The position numbers were made by a program, and so were the translations under genes. From positions 12,985,001 through 13,049,000 of the forward strand of contig BSBM01000779.1 in assembly GCA_027924585.1 (NCBI GenBank): a stretch of 64,000 bases of DNA, given 5' to 3'. The stretch comes from Larix kaempferi (taxonomy: Eukaryota; Streptophyta; Pinopsida; Pinales; Pinaceae). Below are positions 46,471 through 58,644 of the stretch, in pieces; position 1 is the stretch's first letter, and each line of letters begins with the position of its first letter. The notes beneath the pieces were generated by a model. The model was not told the origin of the DNA and ran no database searches. It saw only the letters and a list, made by a program, of their open reading frames with translations.

Positions 46471-48580
46471 TGATTTCAACACCTTATGAAGTTGTGTATA
46501 ATTTTTTTTGAACTGTATGCTTCATCTATACCTGTCGTTGTGCTCCCCCTGATTTATTTGATCCTTTGACTTCTGTGCATTTTGCTATCAATAATTCTTC
46601 TTCTTTCTATTTCTTCTGTGCATACCACTCATCTACTTCACACTCTTTCACATCTACTACATTTTCATGTTGTCTCTTCAAATGTTTGTTTCATCTTCAT
46701 GTTGGTTCTTTTCAGTTGTAGTCAGCTTCATGTTATGTGTGTAATCAATGTATAATTAGATTCATGCTTTTTTCCCCCTTTGACATCAATGGAAAAGAGG
46801 TGCCATTACTTGTGCAATGTAGGTTCTTTTTGTGTTTTGTTTTGCACCGGTTTCTACCTCAACTATTTTCAGGGATGACTACCCCATCTTCATCCTTCAC
46901 TATTCCTTTATTGATATACTACATATTTCTTTCATAATTATCTTTGATTGCTTTCTTGATACAAGTGTTACATTACTCTTTCATATTGATCTCATGTTCC
47001 TGTCACAACACTTCATCATTCATTGCTCAATGATTCATGCAAACATCCTCTCGTACCAACTGCATAGTGATCAAAATTTCATGTTTTTGCATTGTCTTTT
47101 CTTTTGTTTCCTTTTTGCGCTTGACTGCTTCATCTGTTTCATTTACTGTGATGTCACCTTGCGTTGACAACCAAATATTTGGGACTTTTATCTGCCAATT
47201 TAGCATTAAAGCAAACATGATACTTAATTTGTGTGGGAAAAATTATGTTTCATCATTGTACTTGAGCTTTTGGGGAAACATCATTCATTTGCATGGAGAA
47301 ATGGATTAGATTTCCGCTTTTCGTACACCTTTCCAAACCTATTAAATCTAGTATTCAATTTTGGAAACCCCACCACCTTCTTCAGCTTGCACGATAATGA
47401 GTGCATATCTCATCAAATTAATGCACCAAAAACTCATACTAAATTCAATAAGAGTTCCATGAACAATGCTTGGTTCATCACCTTTTCATACTTATGTCCT
47501 TCTTCATCGCATTATTTCCTTCTTTCTTTCCTTTCTTGCCAATGGATTGCTTCTACTAGAGAATCAACCATTCTCTTGAGAGTGTGTGACTAGTTGTTCA
47601 ATCGCAATAGTCTAAATTTACATGCATGAAGGTTGATATGGGAGCTTGGCAACATCAAATGGAGGAAATAGAGTTTCAACACTAGTACCTTCAGTCATAA
47701 GTGAATTACGGGCATGCTGAACAATTTTATCAACTGACTCGTCGGGTTGATAATATAGAGTGCCATCAATGACATATTTTGGACGAACTATCCTTAATTC
47801 AGCCTTAGTATATTGAATCACCATCGTCTGCAACTCTGCAACTTCTTCCTGTGTTCCCTTCTTTGGAGTGTACTGCATTGGTGCTGGTGGATCTGGAGCT
47901 TCGTCTTGCAAACTAGTCAGACACAAACATTCACCTCGAACTGTGTCTATAGATTACTTCAACTACTCAATTTTGTGGGTTCCTATTTTTAAACACCTTT
48001 TGGCTTTGACATGGAGTTCTGACTCATGCAATTTTGTAAACATACTAATTTTGAATATAATGAAAAATTCAATTTTCGTAGACTTGTGCCTATCTTTCAA
48101 CAATGTTTATATCATTTCTTCATGCAAGAATTTTCCTTTTGTATCTTCAATACTTAATTCAAATAATTACTATGTTCTTTATTGTATAACATGCAAGATA
48201 ACTTAGCAACAACTTAATGCATGCATATATCCAAACTTTGTTTTCTGCAACACATAACCTTGTACAACTATGATGAATACTACGATAGACACATAAATCG
48301 CATTTGACTTACTCCTTCAATTCTTGGATTTCATTGTGTTTGAATTCAATGGTCTCACCTGTTATTTTTCAAGATCAACAGGAAGAGCATCAATTACTTG
48401 TTGCTTTGGATGTCCCCATATTTTCTACATCGTTTGCATGCTTCTGAGGATATTTTTGTACCCATGTTTTCTTGTGTGCACTACTAACTTGATTGTGTAC
48501 TTGCGAATTTTCACTATTATTCCTCATAATGTGATTTCCTTTGCACAAAAAATCTTCATCTGGACAGTTTAATACCCTTC
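46471..48580 (-). other. Element G interior without pol
   Basis: The place where integrase, RT and RNase H should be. None of their motifs is visible. One minus-strand frame, 47618-47926, is unrecognised: it starts from TTG and includes MQYTPKKGTQEEVAELQ and YVIDGTLYYQPDESVDK. The rest has no credible gene. Confidence 0.5.
47618..47926 (-). CDS. Unrecognised short frame within element G
   Basis: About 103 codons from a TTG, with no ATG at the 5' end. The frame is open slightly further upstream to a stop near 47955. It looks soluble, mixed charged, with Pro-rich ends (DEAPDPPAPMQYTPKK) and FPPFDVAKLPYQPS. It does not resemble gag or pol. It could be a captured gene piece, an additional element frame, or chance. 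Confidence 0.25.
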   Translation of the reverse strand: MCLTSLQDEAPDPPAPMQYTPKKGTQEEVAELQTMVIQYTKAELRIVRPKYVIDGTLYYQPDESVDKIVQHARNSLMTEGTSVETLFPPFDVAKLPYQPSCM

Positions 48581-48584
48581 AACA

Positions 48585-50500
48585 GTACACAGCCTTATGT
48601 CCAAAACCATCATATGCATAGCATCTCACAGTTTAAAAATTTTTGCAACATGACTAAAGCAATTGTGTCTTGTCCACTTCATCCTATTCATCCTTCTTTG
48701 TTTAGTATATTGAAATGAGTTGTTGAAGGAACTATCATACCTGACTGAATTAACATAATTGGTACAGTGTTCTCTGTCGCAGACTTTCTTTGATGTCTTC
48801 TCATAACCAAGACCTGTTTTGTCTTTAGGTGATCTATGATATTTCAGGATCTTGTACTTTATGTCATCTTCAACACTAAACTTGTTTCTTTCGTGATGTA
48901 CACAATTTACTATGGGTTCTTGGACGTGTTTCTTACCCTTCATCTCAACCAATATTTTTTCTAGACAGGATATCTCTTCATCCTTCTCCTCAAGTTGACT
49001 TGTCAACATCTTGATGTTCTGTGCCAATTCTTCCAAAGAAGCTTTAAATGCGTATTTATCTTCCTCAATCACTCTGACCTTTTCTTGTGCATAAATTAGT
49101 TGTATCTCATAGTTGGTTACCTTTTCACAAAATTCTGCATCAGGAGACTCTTGGAATGGCTTATATTGTTCTTCATACTTCAACAACTATTCCTGCAAGA
49201 ATTTATTCTTCTTTCTTGACTTCTTTAATTCATCTAGGGAACTAATCAATTCTCCTTCCCAATCAATATATGTAGCATTTTCTTCTTCTTCAAATTGAAT
49301 ATCAATCTTGACCTTTGCAACATGCTTTGGAGGTGTAGCTAGTTTTGGAGGTGTTTTGAATGACCCACTAAAGAAGTATTTGTCTAGTGATCCTAGTTTG
49401 CTTTGTGCAACTGGAGTATTCTTCTTCTTTTTTCATATTTGCTTTCTTCTTACATAAAGTCCATGAAAAGTACTTCTTTTGGCTCTTCACCGCAGTTGCT
49501 TCCTTCAGATACATTGGTGTCTTCCTAAGTGTACAGACTTTTCTTTTGTTTTGGAATCCTCCTTTTATTTCCAGGTATGTGTTGAGTGAGTGCATTTCTA
49601 CATTCATGATAACTAGATTCTTCCTCAGTGTCACTATCTTCATTTTTTTGTAAGAACACTTAGAGGCATAATGACCTACTCCTCCACATTTGAAACATTT
49701 GAAGGGCAGTGTATTCTTATACTTACCTCATCCTCTTTTCATCTTTCTAACAAATTTGTATTCCTCATCATCCGACTCGATGCAATGGTCCTTATCATGG
49801 TCATGCTTGTCCTTTGTAGTAGATTTAAAAGAAGCTTCCTTTCTGATGGGAGTCTCTTTCTCAATTCTCATCTCATATGCAGTCAAAATCCCCTGAAGAT
49901 CATCCTTTGTTAGATCTTCAAGATTAGATCTGTCATTCAATATAGACACCCTTGCATCAAACCTTGAGGGGACATTTCTTCATATATTTTGCACCATGGA
50001 TTCTTCTTCCAAAGTGACCCCAAGACTTTTGATAGCATTAACTATCTCATCAACTCTTAAGAATTAAGAGGTAATTTTCTCTTCACCTTTCATTCTCAAA
50101 GATTTAAACAACCCAGAGTAGATCTGCAATTTTGCTTTCTTTACCTTTTCGTCACCTTCATAGACACCTTTGAGTTTGTCCCAAACGTCCTAGGTTGATG
50201 CACAGTGCATAACCTTGACGAACTCATTACCAGTCAAACCAAAAAGTAGTGTGTTTCTAGCTCTTGCATTGCATTCATAGATTCTCCTATGTATTGGATT
50301 AATTGGCATGACTACTGGGACATTGTAATTGTCAATAACGGACTTCTAGGAATATGTTCCTAGCGATTGTAGATATACTTACATCCTGGCCTTCCAGAAG
50401 ATATAATTGGTTCCATCAAACCTTGGTGCTCTGTTAGTAGAAAGACCTTCCTTCTTGTCCATGTATGCGCTAGGATCTATCTTCTAGATTTTAATCTGTT
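48585..50500 (-). pseudogene. Element G gag (SIRE-like copia)
   Basis: Read right to left. A capsid part with VWDKLKGVYEGDEK, KLQIYSGLFKSLRMK and stops (about 49980-50200). Then 49728-49949 with LEDLTKDDLQGILTAYEMRI. Next a complete zinc knuckle, CFKCGGVGHYASKC (about 49675-49720), and a Lys-rich segment. The frame 48626-49186 is a coiled-coil domain (EEDKYAFKASLEELAQNI, TSQLEEKDEEISCLEK), followed by DKTGLGYEK. A second knuckle, CYAYDGFGHKAVYC, has lost its second Cys. The two-knuckle, coiled-coil layout fits SIRE/Maximus gag. Several stops are present. Confidence 0.75.
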
Positions 50501-50510
50501 ACTGAAGACA

Positions 50511-50525
50511 CCCGCTTTGATACCA
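50511..50525 (-). promoter_or_regulatory. Element G primer-binding site
   Basis: Minus-strand TGGTATCAAAGCGGG, two bases inside the 5' LTR. Initiator-Met type with one change. Confidence 0.75.
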
Positions 50526-50527
50526 AT

Positions 50528-52854
50528 TGTTGGAATCGATTTAATACTGGGAGGGGGGGTGAATCAATATTAGCGCAGTTATCATCAATTTTTACCTTCT
50601 TTAACATATTAGTATTATCTTTAGTCAAGTGATCTCTTAATTATGCATCCAACATAAATAAAACATTCATCCACATATGAACCAAGACAAAGAACACAGA
50701 ACACACAAGATTTTGACATGGAAACCCAATCGAGAGAAAACCACATAATGTACTTTTCTAATGAAAAGAATACATTCAAGGAAGCACCGACTTCCTCTGT
50801 TTACCAACACCAACCCCCTAGTTTTACAAGCACCGACCTGAAGGAAGCACCAAATCCCTGTGTTCTCTAGCACCAACTAGAAGGATCCTATGACCTCCTG
50901 CTCCTTTCCTTGTCCTACCGCCCAAATGAATAATATATAATGAGGTCTCTTTGAACTTTGAACACATGCATACTTCTAATATTTTGATATTAGTTATACT
51001 GTGCGCTACCTCTGTATGCAATCGATTCACTATCAGTGTGTTGCACACATCACTTGACTTCTCATTCCACTCAATTCTTTACTTATATTGATGACTTACG
51101 TCATGTACTATGTGCTATTGATCTTGCATTCTACATCATGGTTCACTATGTCGATCTTCTATTGCGCAACTGCAATCACCAACAAATACTGTTCTTTCAT
51201 TAATTGATAGCTTGTTGGTATGAGGTTATACACTAGTATAAGATGGAACTGCGCACTTATTAATATGTGTCCATTATGTTTAAGTGCCACAAAATTTTAG
51301 ACAATCTGCGACATGTTGTGCATAATATGATTCATCCTTTCAGTTTAATGCACTTGATTCAGATCATCCTCATCATGATGCGCATACTGGAGTCTGCTGC
51401 TACTCTGTCATTGCGCATTTGATGGACTTCTTTGCTTCACACACTTCACTTCAACATTCATGCATCATCCAAAATTATGTGCAGCTTCTAATATACTTTG
51501 GTTCTATCTCTGCGCTTCTATTTTACCACATCTATGATTTTCTATGTGCTTCCAACAATACTGTCATTCGGTACTCACATACTTGTGCACACTTATGCTC
51601 TTCCTTTTAGTGTTTGTGCATCTATCATAGATCTACAGCATCATTCTACGCACCATCAGTATTTCATTATGTTTCATGTGCGCACTTGGCTCCTTGCTAG
51701 ATCATGTTGTTTTTTCCTTGAGCCCTTGATGCCCCAAATATAAATCTGTATCTTCCTCTTGAAGCTCTATAGCCTTTCCATCAATCTTACAACAAATCTC
51801 CAACTTGCATCTCTATTTATACATGTCCTACATGGATTGTATGTTCACAATTTGGTTCTGGAATCCCTTCTTCCTTGCTTCACGGATTGTGCTTTTTCCA
51901 TATGTCATCTTTTGCAATGTTGATATGTCACCCTTTGTGAGTCTTGCACATCCATGGTCCACGACTTAGTGGAACTTTACACCATATCAGTGTAGTATTG
52001 CGCTCTCAATGTACCAATACTTTGTGGCATGTGCACAAACATGGTCCTCGACTTATTGGGACTTTCACCCTTATTGTACCATCACTTGTGGGTCTTGCGC
52101 ACCTGCTGTATTAATTCTTTGTGGAACTTGCGCATACGTGATCTTCAATTTGGTGGGACTTTGACCCTTGCGGTACCATTACTTGTGGGTATTGCACACT
52201 TGTTGTATCATCGACTGTGGTATTTGTGCATATGCTTACTTCAATCATTGCACCTTTCTCGGAACTTGCGCGTGCTCAATAATTGAAATAATCTTCTGAT
52301 TGGTGATTACCTGCACTCTTTCAGGGTTGTTGAACCATAAGTTGTTTCATACTACTTGTGCACTCCCAATATTTGACCATACAGTGTTTAGGCTTGCTTG
52401 CGCATTCCAAAATCTTCTCTTGTCTTGCTTGCGCATTTCTACCTTTGCTTAGCCAACTCGTTGGCTGCTTGTGCACATGTACCTTTGTCCAACCAATTCT
52501 TTTGGCTTCTACCTCAAGAGAGTATGACTTGGTGGACTTCACATCTGTGCAAGTACCACATGTAGTAGGATACATTACTTATGAAATTCTTTGAACTAGA
52601 TTTGCATGGTGTATCTTCCTTATGTACTTCTTCATACTAGGCATGCATGATGTATCCTTGGACACACATCTTCAGATTGGATGCAACTTCTAGACATACT
52701 TCTTTACACTGGAATCCATATCCTTGCACATAAACTACTTCAAAGTGGCTTCCATATACTTCTTCAACCTGCTATAGGAATATTGTATCCACTTTGACAT
52801 CAATTGACATCCTCTTTGACATTAGTTGACATCAAAGACAACCAAAGTTCAACA
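50528..52854 (-). repeat. Element G 5' LTR (intact)
   Basis: 2,327 bp, TGTTGGAATCG...TTCAACA. It preserves the uninterrupted sites for elements C (near 51375), E (near 52476) and F (near 52555). The presumed TSD to the right would be TGGAC; the left partner is outside the window or lost. Confidence 0.85.
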
Positions 52855-52869
52855 TGGACCACAACAATT

Positions 52870-55470
52870 GTCCTATACTTGGTGTATGTTTTTCTCTGTG
52901 TGGGGATAAGATCACCATTGGGAGGTTTTGAGCCCCATATATAGGTAATGAATCTATACATTGTAAATGTAGGAAACCTAGGAGTTATTCCCTAAATGTA
53001 AACACTTAGGGCTCAAAGGCTAGGAAGGAGGTTACAAACCACAAAAAAAGGCATGTCTAGGGGTTATTTGGATTGCAAGGGTGTATATATAATCCATTAT
53101 AAGGTTTTGAGAACCATTTATGGATATTAGGGCCATGTACATGGTTGTGGGGGACCCCATGCCATAATAAAAAATTAAAGCTTCCAAGGCTCAAGGGACA
53201 TGAATATTGCCCCGAATCACCCCACGTGGCCTATATAAGGGATATATAACCTCTAAGTGGAAGTATGAGATCCATTAAGAGGTTTTGAGAACTAAGTATG
53301 ACTCTTAGTAGAAATATTAGAGCCATTAATTGTTCTAATAACCAAGTATAGCTCTCACATGACCTTGGAAATGGATAGGAAAGAATAAATCAAAATTAGG
53401 CCCTAAAAGTAGCTTATAGGGATCAAGGCCCTTGGAAAAAATCTCATGCATTAACACAAGACCCCTATAGGAGGATTTTAGCAACAAACTAGATGGATTG
53501 TGAGTCCTTGATCATTTTTTAAGGAGGAAACATTGGCCTTGTGTCATAAAGGAATATTCTATTGGTTTATGGGCATGGATAAGTTTTTGACAACTACATA
53601 AGGATGATATAGAGGTTGATAGGTTTTTAGTTAGGGATATGGACACCATTATGAGGTTTTGTGAACCAAGTATGGGTTAGAAGGGCTTGGACATGGTTGG
53701 GCAAGGAAACTTGAGCCTTGGGCCTTAAAGATGCAGTTCATGATTTTAGCGCCATGAAAGAGGCATCAAATCGCAAGATTGAACCTCTGTTATGGATATT
53801 TATCCTCCAAGAACGGATATGGATACAACTAGGATGATTTTAGCACTAGGTATGGGTTTTATGGAACTAGACATGGTCAAAGGATGGAACCTTGACTTTA
53901 GGCCCTAAAAGAAGTTTCTAGGTATAGGGAAAATTAACAAGGCTTAATCAATCACATAAGATTTCTCTAGTATATATTAAATATTTGAGTGTGAATATGG
54001 ACACCATTAGTAGGTTTTGAGCTTAAGGGATGGACCTCGAATCTCCAGACATGATTCTAGGAGGAAGACCAACGCCTCTAGGTCTAAAATATATATTTAT
54101 GTTTTAAAGAAAAAAATAAATTTGATGGGTCATTTGTAGTGCTTCATGCATAATTAATTAACCTTGAGCCTTAGAAGCTTCCTTTAGATCCTAATTCCTA
54201 AGATCTATTTGATAACCCCACTTAGATGCCAAGGATGCCCGTAGGAGATCATTTGTGGTGGTTTAACACGATGTTTTTTGGCCTTGGATTCCTAGAATAT
54301 TTATTTAGGTCCTAAGGCATAAGCTTCATCATGTGACCATGTCTATCCCCCCATGACATATCCATAGTGCTAAAACTGTTCTTATAAACTAACCGATATC
54401 CCTTTCCAAAAGAGAAATATTCCAAAATAGGTGTTACGTTGTAGTTTGAGGTCTCATTCATGGACCTTGAGCATTGGTAGCTAATTTTAGGGTAAGGTTT
54501 GAGTTTCCTCCCCTAAATATGGTTAATGCATTGAGACTCATACTTAATAGTGAAAACTTCCTAATGGTCCCAATATCCAGACTTGGATGCAAGTGATACT
54601 CACAAGAGGTTAGATGTGGTGGTTTGAGGCCTTGGGACCCATACTTGGTGATCAAACCTCAAATTTTAATTGATATTCCCACTCAAGGGTAACCTATGTT
54701 GGTTAACAATTGCTTCCAAGGGTGCTCTGCATGCCATCAATATGTTAGTTATGCACTAGGAATGTGTCTAGATATTTGTCCAATGTCAAAAGAGCACAAT
54801 AATGATACTTGTGCCATAATGCCACTTCTTGGGTTCAATCACCATGAACAACACCTACAAACAATATTACAAACCCTCTCTCGTGGGTCTTTGGTATCAA
54901 GGTTGGATATAGTTTCCATTGAGAGATTTTGCACATTGAGGATAGCTCCCATGGCCTTAAACATGGACGAGGAAGGAAAACAAGTGCTTCATGGATATTA
55001 TTTAATATTTTTAGAATAATATCCTTGAATGATTCCCTATACCATCACATCAGTCCTTTGTAAGGGTTCTATGTAGGACTTCAAGTGGGATACAAGTGTC
55101 GTAGATAGGTTTTGTCAACTAGAAATAATTTAGGACTGTGCCACATGGTCAACGGGGTTTCCAATGGATTTAATCCTTGATTTAACATTTTAGACCTCAA
55201 GTTCCATGAAAAATCCCTAAACACAATAACAAGAGCCCTTGATAGGGGGTCTTTGTCATAGGCACTCAAAATGGGTACCATTAATATGTTGCATGCACCA
55301 TGGATGAGTGTCAAGGACTTAACCATAGTCGTGGTAGTGAAACAACATCCTAAGGTCCTTGAAATATGTTGGTGGAGAGAATCAACATCGTTAAGGCTCC
55401 CTATAGGCATAGGAATCAATAACACATGTGTTATGACCACCAAACAAGAGTTTGGATGAGAAAATGTAAG
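52870..55470. repeat. Degenerate satellite, period about 175-190 bp, with orientation flip
   Basis: A diverged unit recurs with the landmark CACCATTANNAGGTTTTGAG, then AAGTATG, a GACATGG phrase, and 'ccttgagcctt..gccctaaaag'. The landmark AGGTTTTGAG or its variants is near 52930, 53103, 53278, 53470, 53652, 53832 and 54010 on the plus strand (spacing about 173-192). From about 54140 to 54690 the copies are on the minus strand (near 54375, 54555, 54655). Near 54929, 55105 and 55275 they are on the plus strand again. Frames at 54696-55019 and 55081-55500 are artefacts of the repeat. Confidence 0.75.
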
Positions 55471-55500
55471 ATGTAAAATGCAAGCAAGGAACTTGCACAT

Positions 55501-57207
55501 GTTATTAGAGCATGCACATTAATAACACACTTATAGAGCCGTGTATGTGTGTCTATGTATATATATATTAAGAAAAAAATATTGATATTTATTTTTTATT
55601 GATTTTTATTCGTACATATACCATATTTCTAAAATGTCGTAGGTCTATTATTTTTGTTGTAATTTTTTATTGCCTTACCCATTTGGAAAACAAATTTTAT
55701 GGTGCGCAAGTATAAATTGAGGCCTACATACTAAAAAGAATAAAAGTTGGATTGGTTAAGTTAAGGTCCGCAAACTCCTCCTTAATGATTGACCTTATTT
55801 TTTCAAGTCTTCATTGATTTTATTAATTTTAAATAAATATAAAATAAATATTAAAAAATATGAAAAATAGTGGCCCACAAGAACCAACTATTATATGCAA
55901 GTGTACATTTTTTTTAAAGAAATTACATCATTTTGATACTAAACCCGCATCCTTAACTCAAACATATACATTATGTTTTAAAAAAAATATAACATAGCAA
56001 TGTTACAAGAAAGTGAATTTCTCTAAGTTATACAGATTTCCATAAATAAAAGTTACATATTCGTGAACCTTATTACATTTCTTATATTTCATATTTTTAC
56101 ACTATATTATAATAAGTTATGCATTCACCTCTATAATTCCACCAATTAAACATATTTTTTTTCTTTTAAAATTCCTTTACTACTAACGTGTAGTATGAAT
56201 GAAACATTAACTTATAGCCCGTGTAATATGAATGAAACATGAACTTATATTAGCTCATGGGAAACATGCTGCACTTTCGCACTTCCCTTGTCTTCTTTAT
56301 ATTATATTTTTGGCAATTACGTAGGTCAATTTTGTCTTTTAATAAACATTAATATATAATTAAATTAAATTAAATCCCTATGTAACATTTTAAAAATGGT
56401 CGAATTATTGGTAAAAATGAAACAACGTTCAAATAAAACCTATATAGGATATTATAATTTATCGTAGAGAGACCATGCATTATGAATATACATGTAGAAG
56501 TGTGTTTATCCACGATAACGTTTTCATATAAACTAAAACATGGGAGAAATTCCTCTTACGGGTGGGTGGAATTTTCTAAAATCAATCATTTGCTCCATGC
56601 ATGATATATAAAACATTGATAATCTCTTTAAATTATAAAATATTTTTAACATTTTTTTTTCTTATTTTTATTAATATTTTTTAACCACTATTTTTATCTT
56701 AATCTTAAATAGATAGCTAATTTAAGTTTTTAAATTAAAATCAATATAAATAATAAAAATGAGGATGATGAAAGTTAAATTCTATATTGCATCTTAAGAA
56801 AGAAAAGAAAGAAACTATTTGAATTGCTTTAAAGTTTTATTTTCTTGCTCAAAAAGCTTGGAGAGGAGTATTCCTAAATTATTATAATTTTGATCAAAAA
56901 ATTGAAACTAAGATTTTATGTGGGTGTACCTAGAGCACTCTAAGAGGAAGTGCTTTTCATCTTCAACACTCATATAGACTAACAAAGTTGACAATTCCTT
57001 TCAGCCCACAGAGTTTTACAAGAATTCATTCTTATTTTAGCTATGTGGATCTTCTTCTTTAGATAATTTTGATCTTCAAGATTAAAGGGTTAATGACCTC
57101 CTTATCTTAATTTTTGTTTATCCTCTAAATTTTCATCATTGGACTTTAAAGCAATATTCAGAAGTAGTTTATTTAATTTTCTCTTGTACATTAGGTAACT
57201 AGTCACA
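55501..57207. other. AT-rich region, nothing recognised
   Basis: Low-complexity AT-rich DNA. The only structure seen is a short direct duplication of GTATGAATGAAACAT plus neighbours at about 56190-56250. Confidence 0.5.
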
Positions 57208-57212
57208 CCTAT

Positions 57213-57858
57213 TGTCATGGGCCTAGGCTTTTCTATCCCTCTCGAGCGTCCCATACCGTTCGAAAGCCTAGACACGCGCAACATCGGCGTGATATTGCTA
57301 GTTGGGCTTGGCCATCAACCGCAAGTCTCACCCGGACTACGCCTCACCGAAAACCAGCCTGACCAAGCCTGCATCAAACACCATCAAGTTGTGCGGAATG
57401 AAGTGCTCATTTCACCGTAGGCAATGCAGTCCGTCGCATTGCCACCCAACCATAGAACCATACATACTTGCATGTTCGTCCCCCGAGCCAACACTTGAAC
57501 AACCGACTACTGACCTACTCATGCAAACTCGCTTAGCTAGTATCAATCCGCTTCAGGATGCCTCGAGGGTGTTGTCCTTGCAACCGTCCAAGTCCAACCA
57601 CATGCTCGCTGATGTATAACCTTGTCGCCTCCTTCCGTCCGGATTATCCTAACTCAGTGACTCGTTTGCATATCCGAGGTATTCGTCAAGCCATCCTCCG
57701 TCGAGACCACCATCTAGCCTCACCGGTTGCCTCGTCATACTTGACGCGACGCCATCCTTGGACCTCCTAGCGATCAAACACACCAGTACACCATCCGCCC
57801 GACTGAGGCCAAGCCAACAGCCGGTCACCAAGGCTACCATATTTCTAGGGCCGTGACA
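57213..57858 (-). repeat. Miniature element 3' LTR
   Basis: 646 bp, the partner of 57994-58639. It is GC-richer than its surroundings and has several CG dinucleotides that read TG or CA in the other copy. Confidence 0.9.
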
Positions 57859-57993
57859 ATCTCCCCCACTTAAAATTGTTGACGTCCTCGTCAATGTAAC
57901 GCAGCTCAACTGGGATCTCCAGTAAAAGGGACATTGGTGGTGAAGAGACACTTTCGCGTTTTTCCCAAACCGAACGTGGGCTCTTATACCATA

Positions 57994-58639
57994 TGTCACG
58001 GGCCTAGGCTTTTCTATCCCTCTCGAGCATCCCATACCATTCGAAAGCCTAGACACGCGCGGCACCGGCGTGATATTGCTAGTTGGGCTTGGCCATCAAC
58101 CGCAAGTCTCACCCGGACTACGCCTCACCGAAAACCACCCTAACCAAGCCTGCATCAGACACCATCAAGTTGTGCGGAATGAAGTGCTCGTTTCACTGTA
58201 GGCAATGCAGTCCGTCGCATTGCCACCCAACCATAGAACCATACATACTCGCATGTTCGTCCCCCGAGCCAACACTTGAACAACCGACTACTGACCTACT
58301 CATGCAAACTCGCTTAGCTAGTATCAATCCGCTTCAGGATGCGTCGAGGGTGTTGTCCTTGCAATCGGCCAAGTCCAACCACATGCTCACTGATGTATAA
58401 CCCTGTCGCCTCCTTTCATCCGGATTATCGTAACTCAGTGACTCGTTTGCATATCCGAGGTATTCATCAAGCCATCCTCCGTCGAGACCACCATCTAGCC
58501 TCATTGGTTGCCTCGTCATACTCGACGCGACGCCATCCTTAGACCTACTAGCGATCAAACACGCTAGTACACCATCCGCCCGACTGAGGCCAAGTCAACA
58601 GCCGGTCACCAAGGCTACCAGATTTCTAGGGTCGTGACA
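57994..58639 (-). repeat. Miniature element 5' LTR
   Basis: 646 bp. The PBS-like sequence (57978-57991 on the minus strand) begins two bases from it. Confidence 0.9.
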
Positions 58640-58644
58640 CCTAT

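Larger units (their letters stand above)
31251..52854 (-). mobile_element. Element G: SIRE-like Ty1/copia element, heavily interrupted
   Basis: Minus-strand element with a full 5' LTR at 50528-52854 (2.3 kb, TGTTGGAA...TTCAACA). Its 3' LTR survives in pieces 31251-31979, 42159-43266, 44913-44989 and 46129-46453 (plus TSD bases), separated by elements C, E and F. The first about 140 bp of that LTR are lost at the CACTA border. The interior (46454-50527) keeps PPT, a gag remnant and PBS. PR, integrase, RT and RNase H are not found, so it is a deleted or non-autonomous derivative. Confidence 0.8.
57213..58639 (-). mobile_element. TRIM-like miniature LTR retrotransposon with long LTRs
   Basis: Two 646 bp LTRs (57213-57858, 57994-58639; TGTCAYGGGCC...GGNCGTGACA) enclose only 135 bp of interior, with perfect TSD CCTAT (57208-57212, 58640-58644). 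The interior holds, on the minus strand, a PBS-like TGGTATAAGAGCCC next to the right LTR and a PPT AAGTGGGGGAGAT next to the left LTR, and no coding capacity. The LTRs differ at about 30 positions by eye, mostly C/T or G/A. It must rely on enzymes of another element. Frames inside the LTRs are not genes. Confidence 0.9.

Noticed and set aside
54696-55500. Two frames of 107 and 139 codons on opposite strands as possible genes
   Set aside because: Both lie within the degenerate satellite of about 180 bp and have no domain features.
57217-58400. Paired frames of about 105 codons that look like a conserved duplicated gene
   Set aside because: They are the same part of the two LTRs of the miniature element and have no start context or domain.
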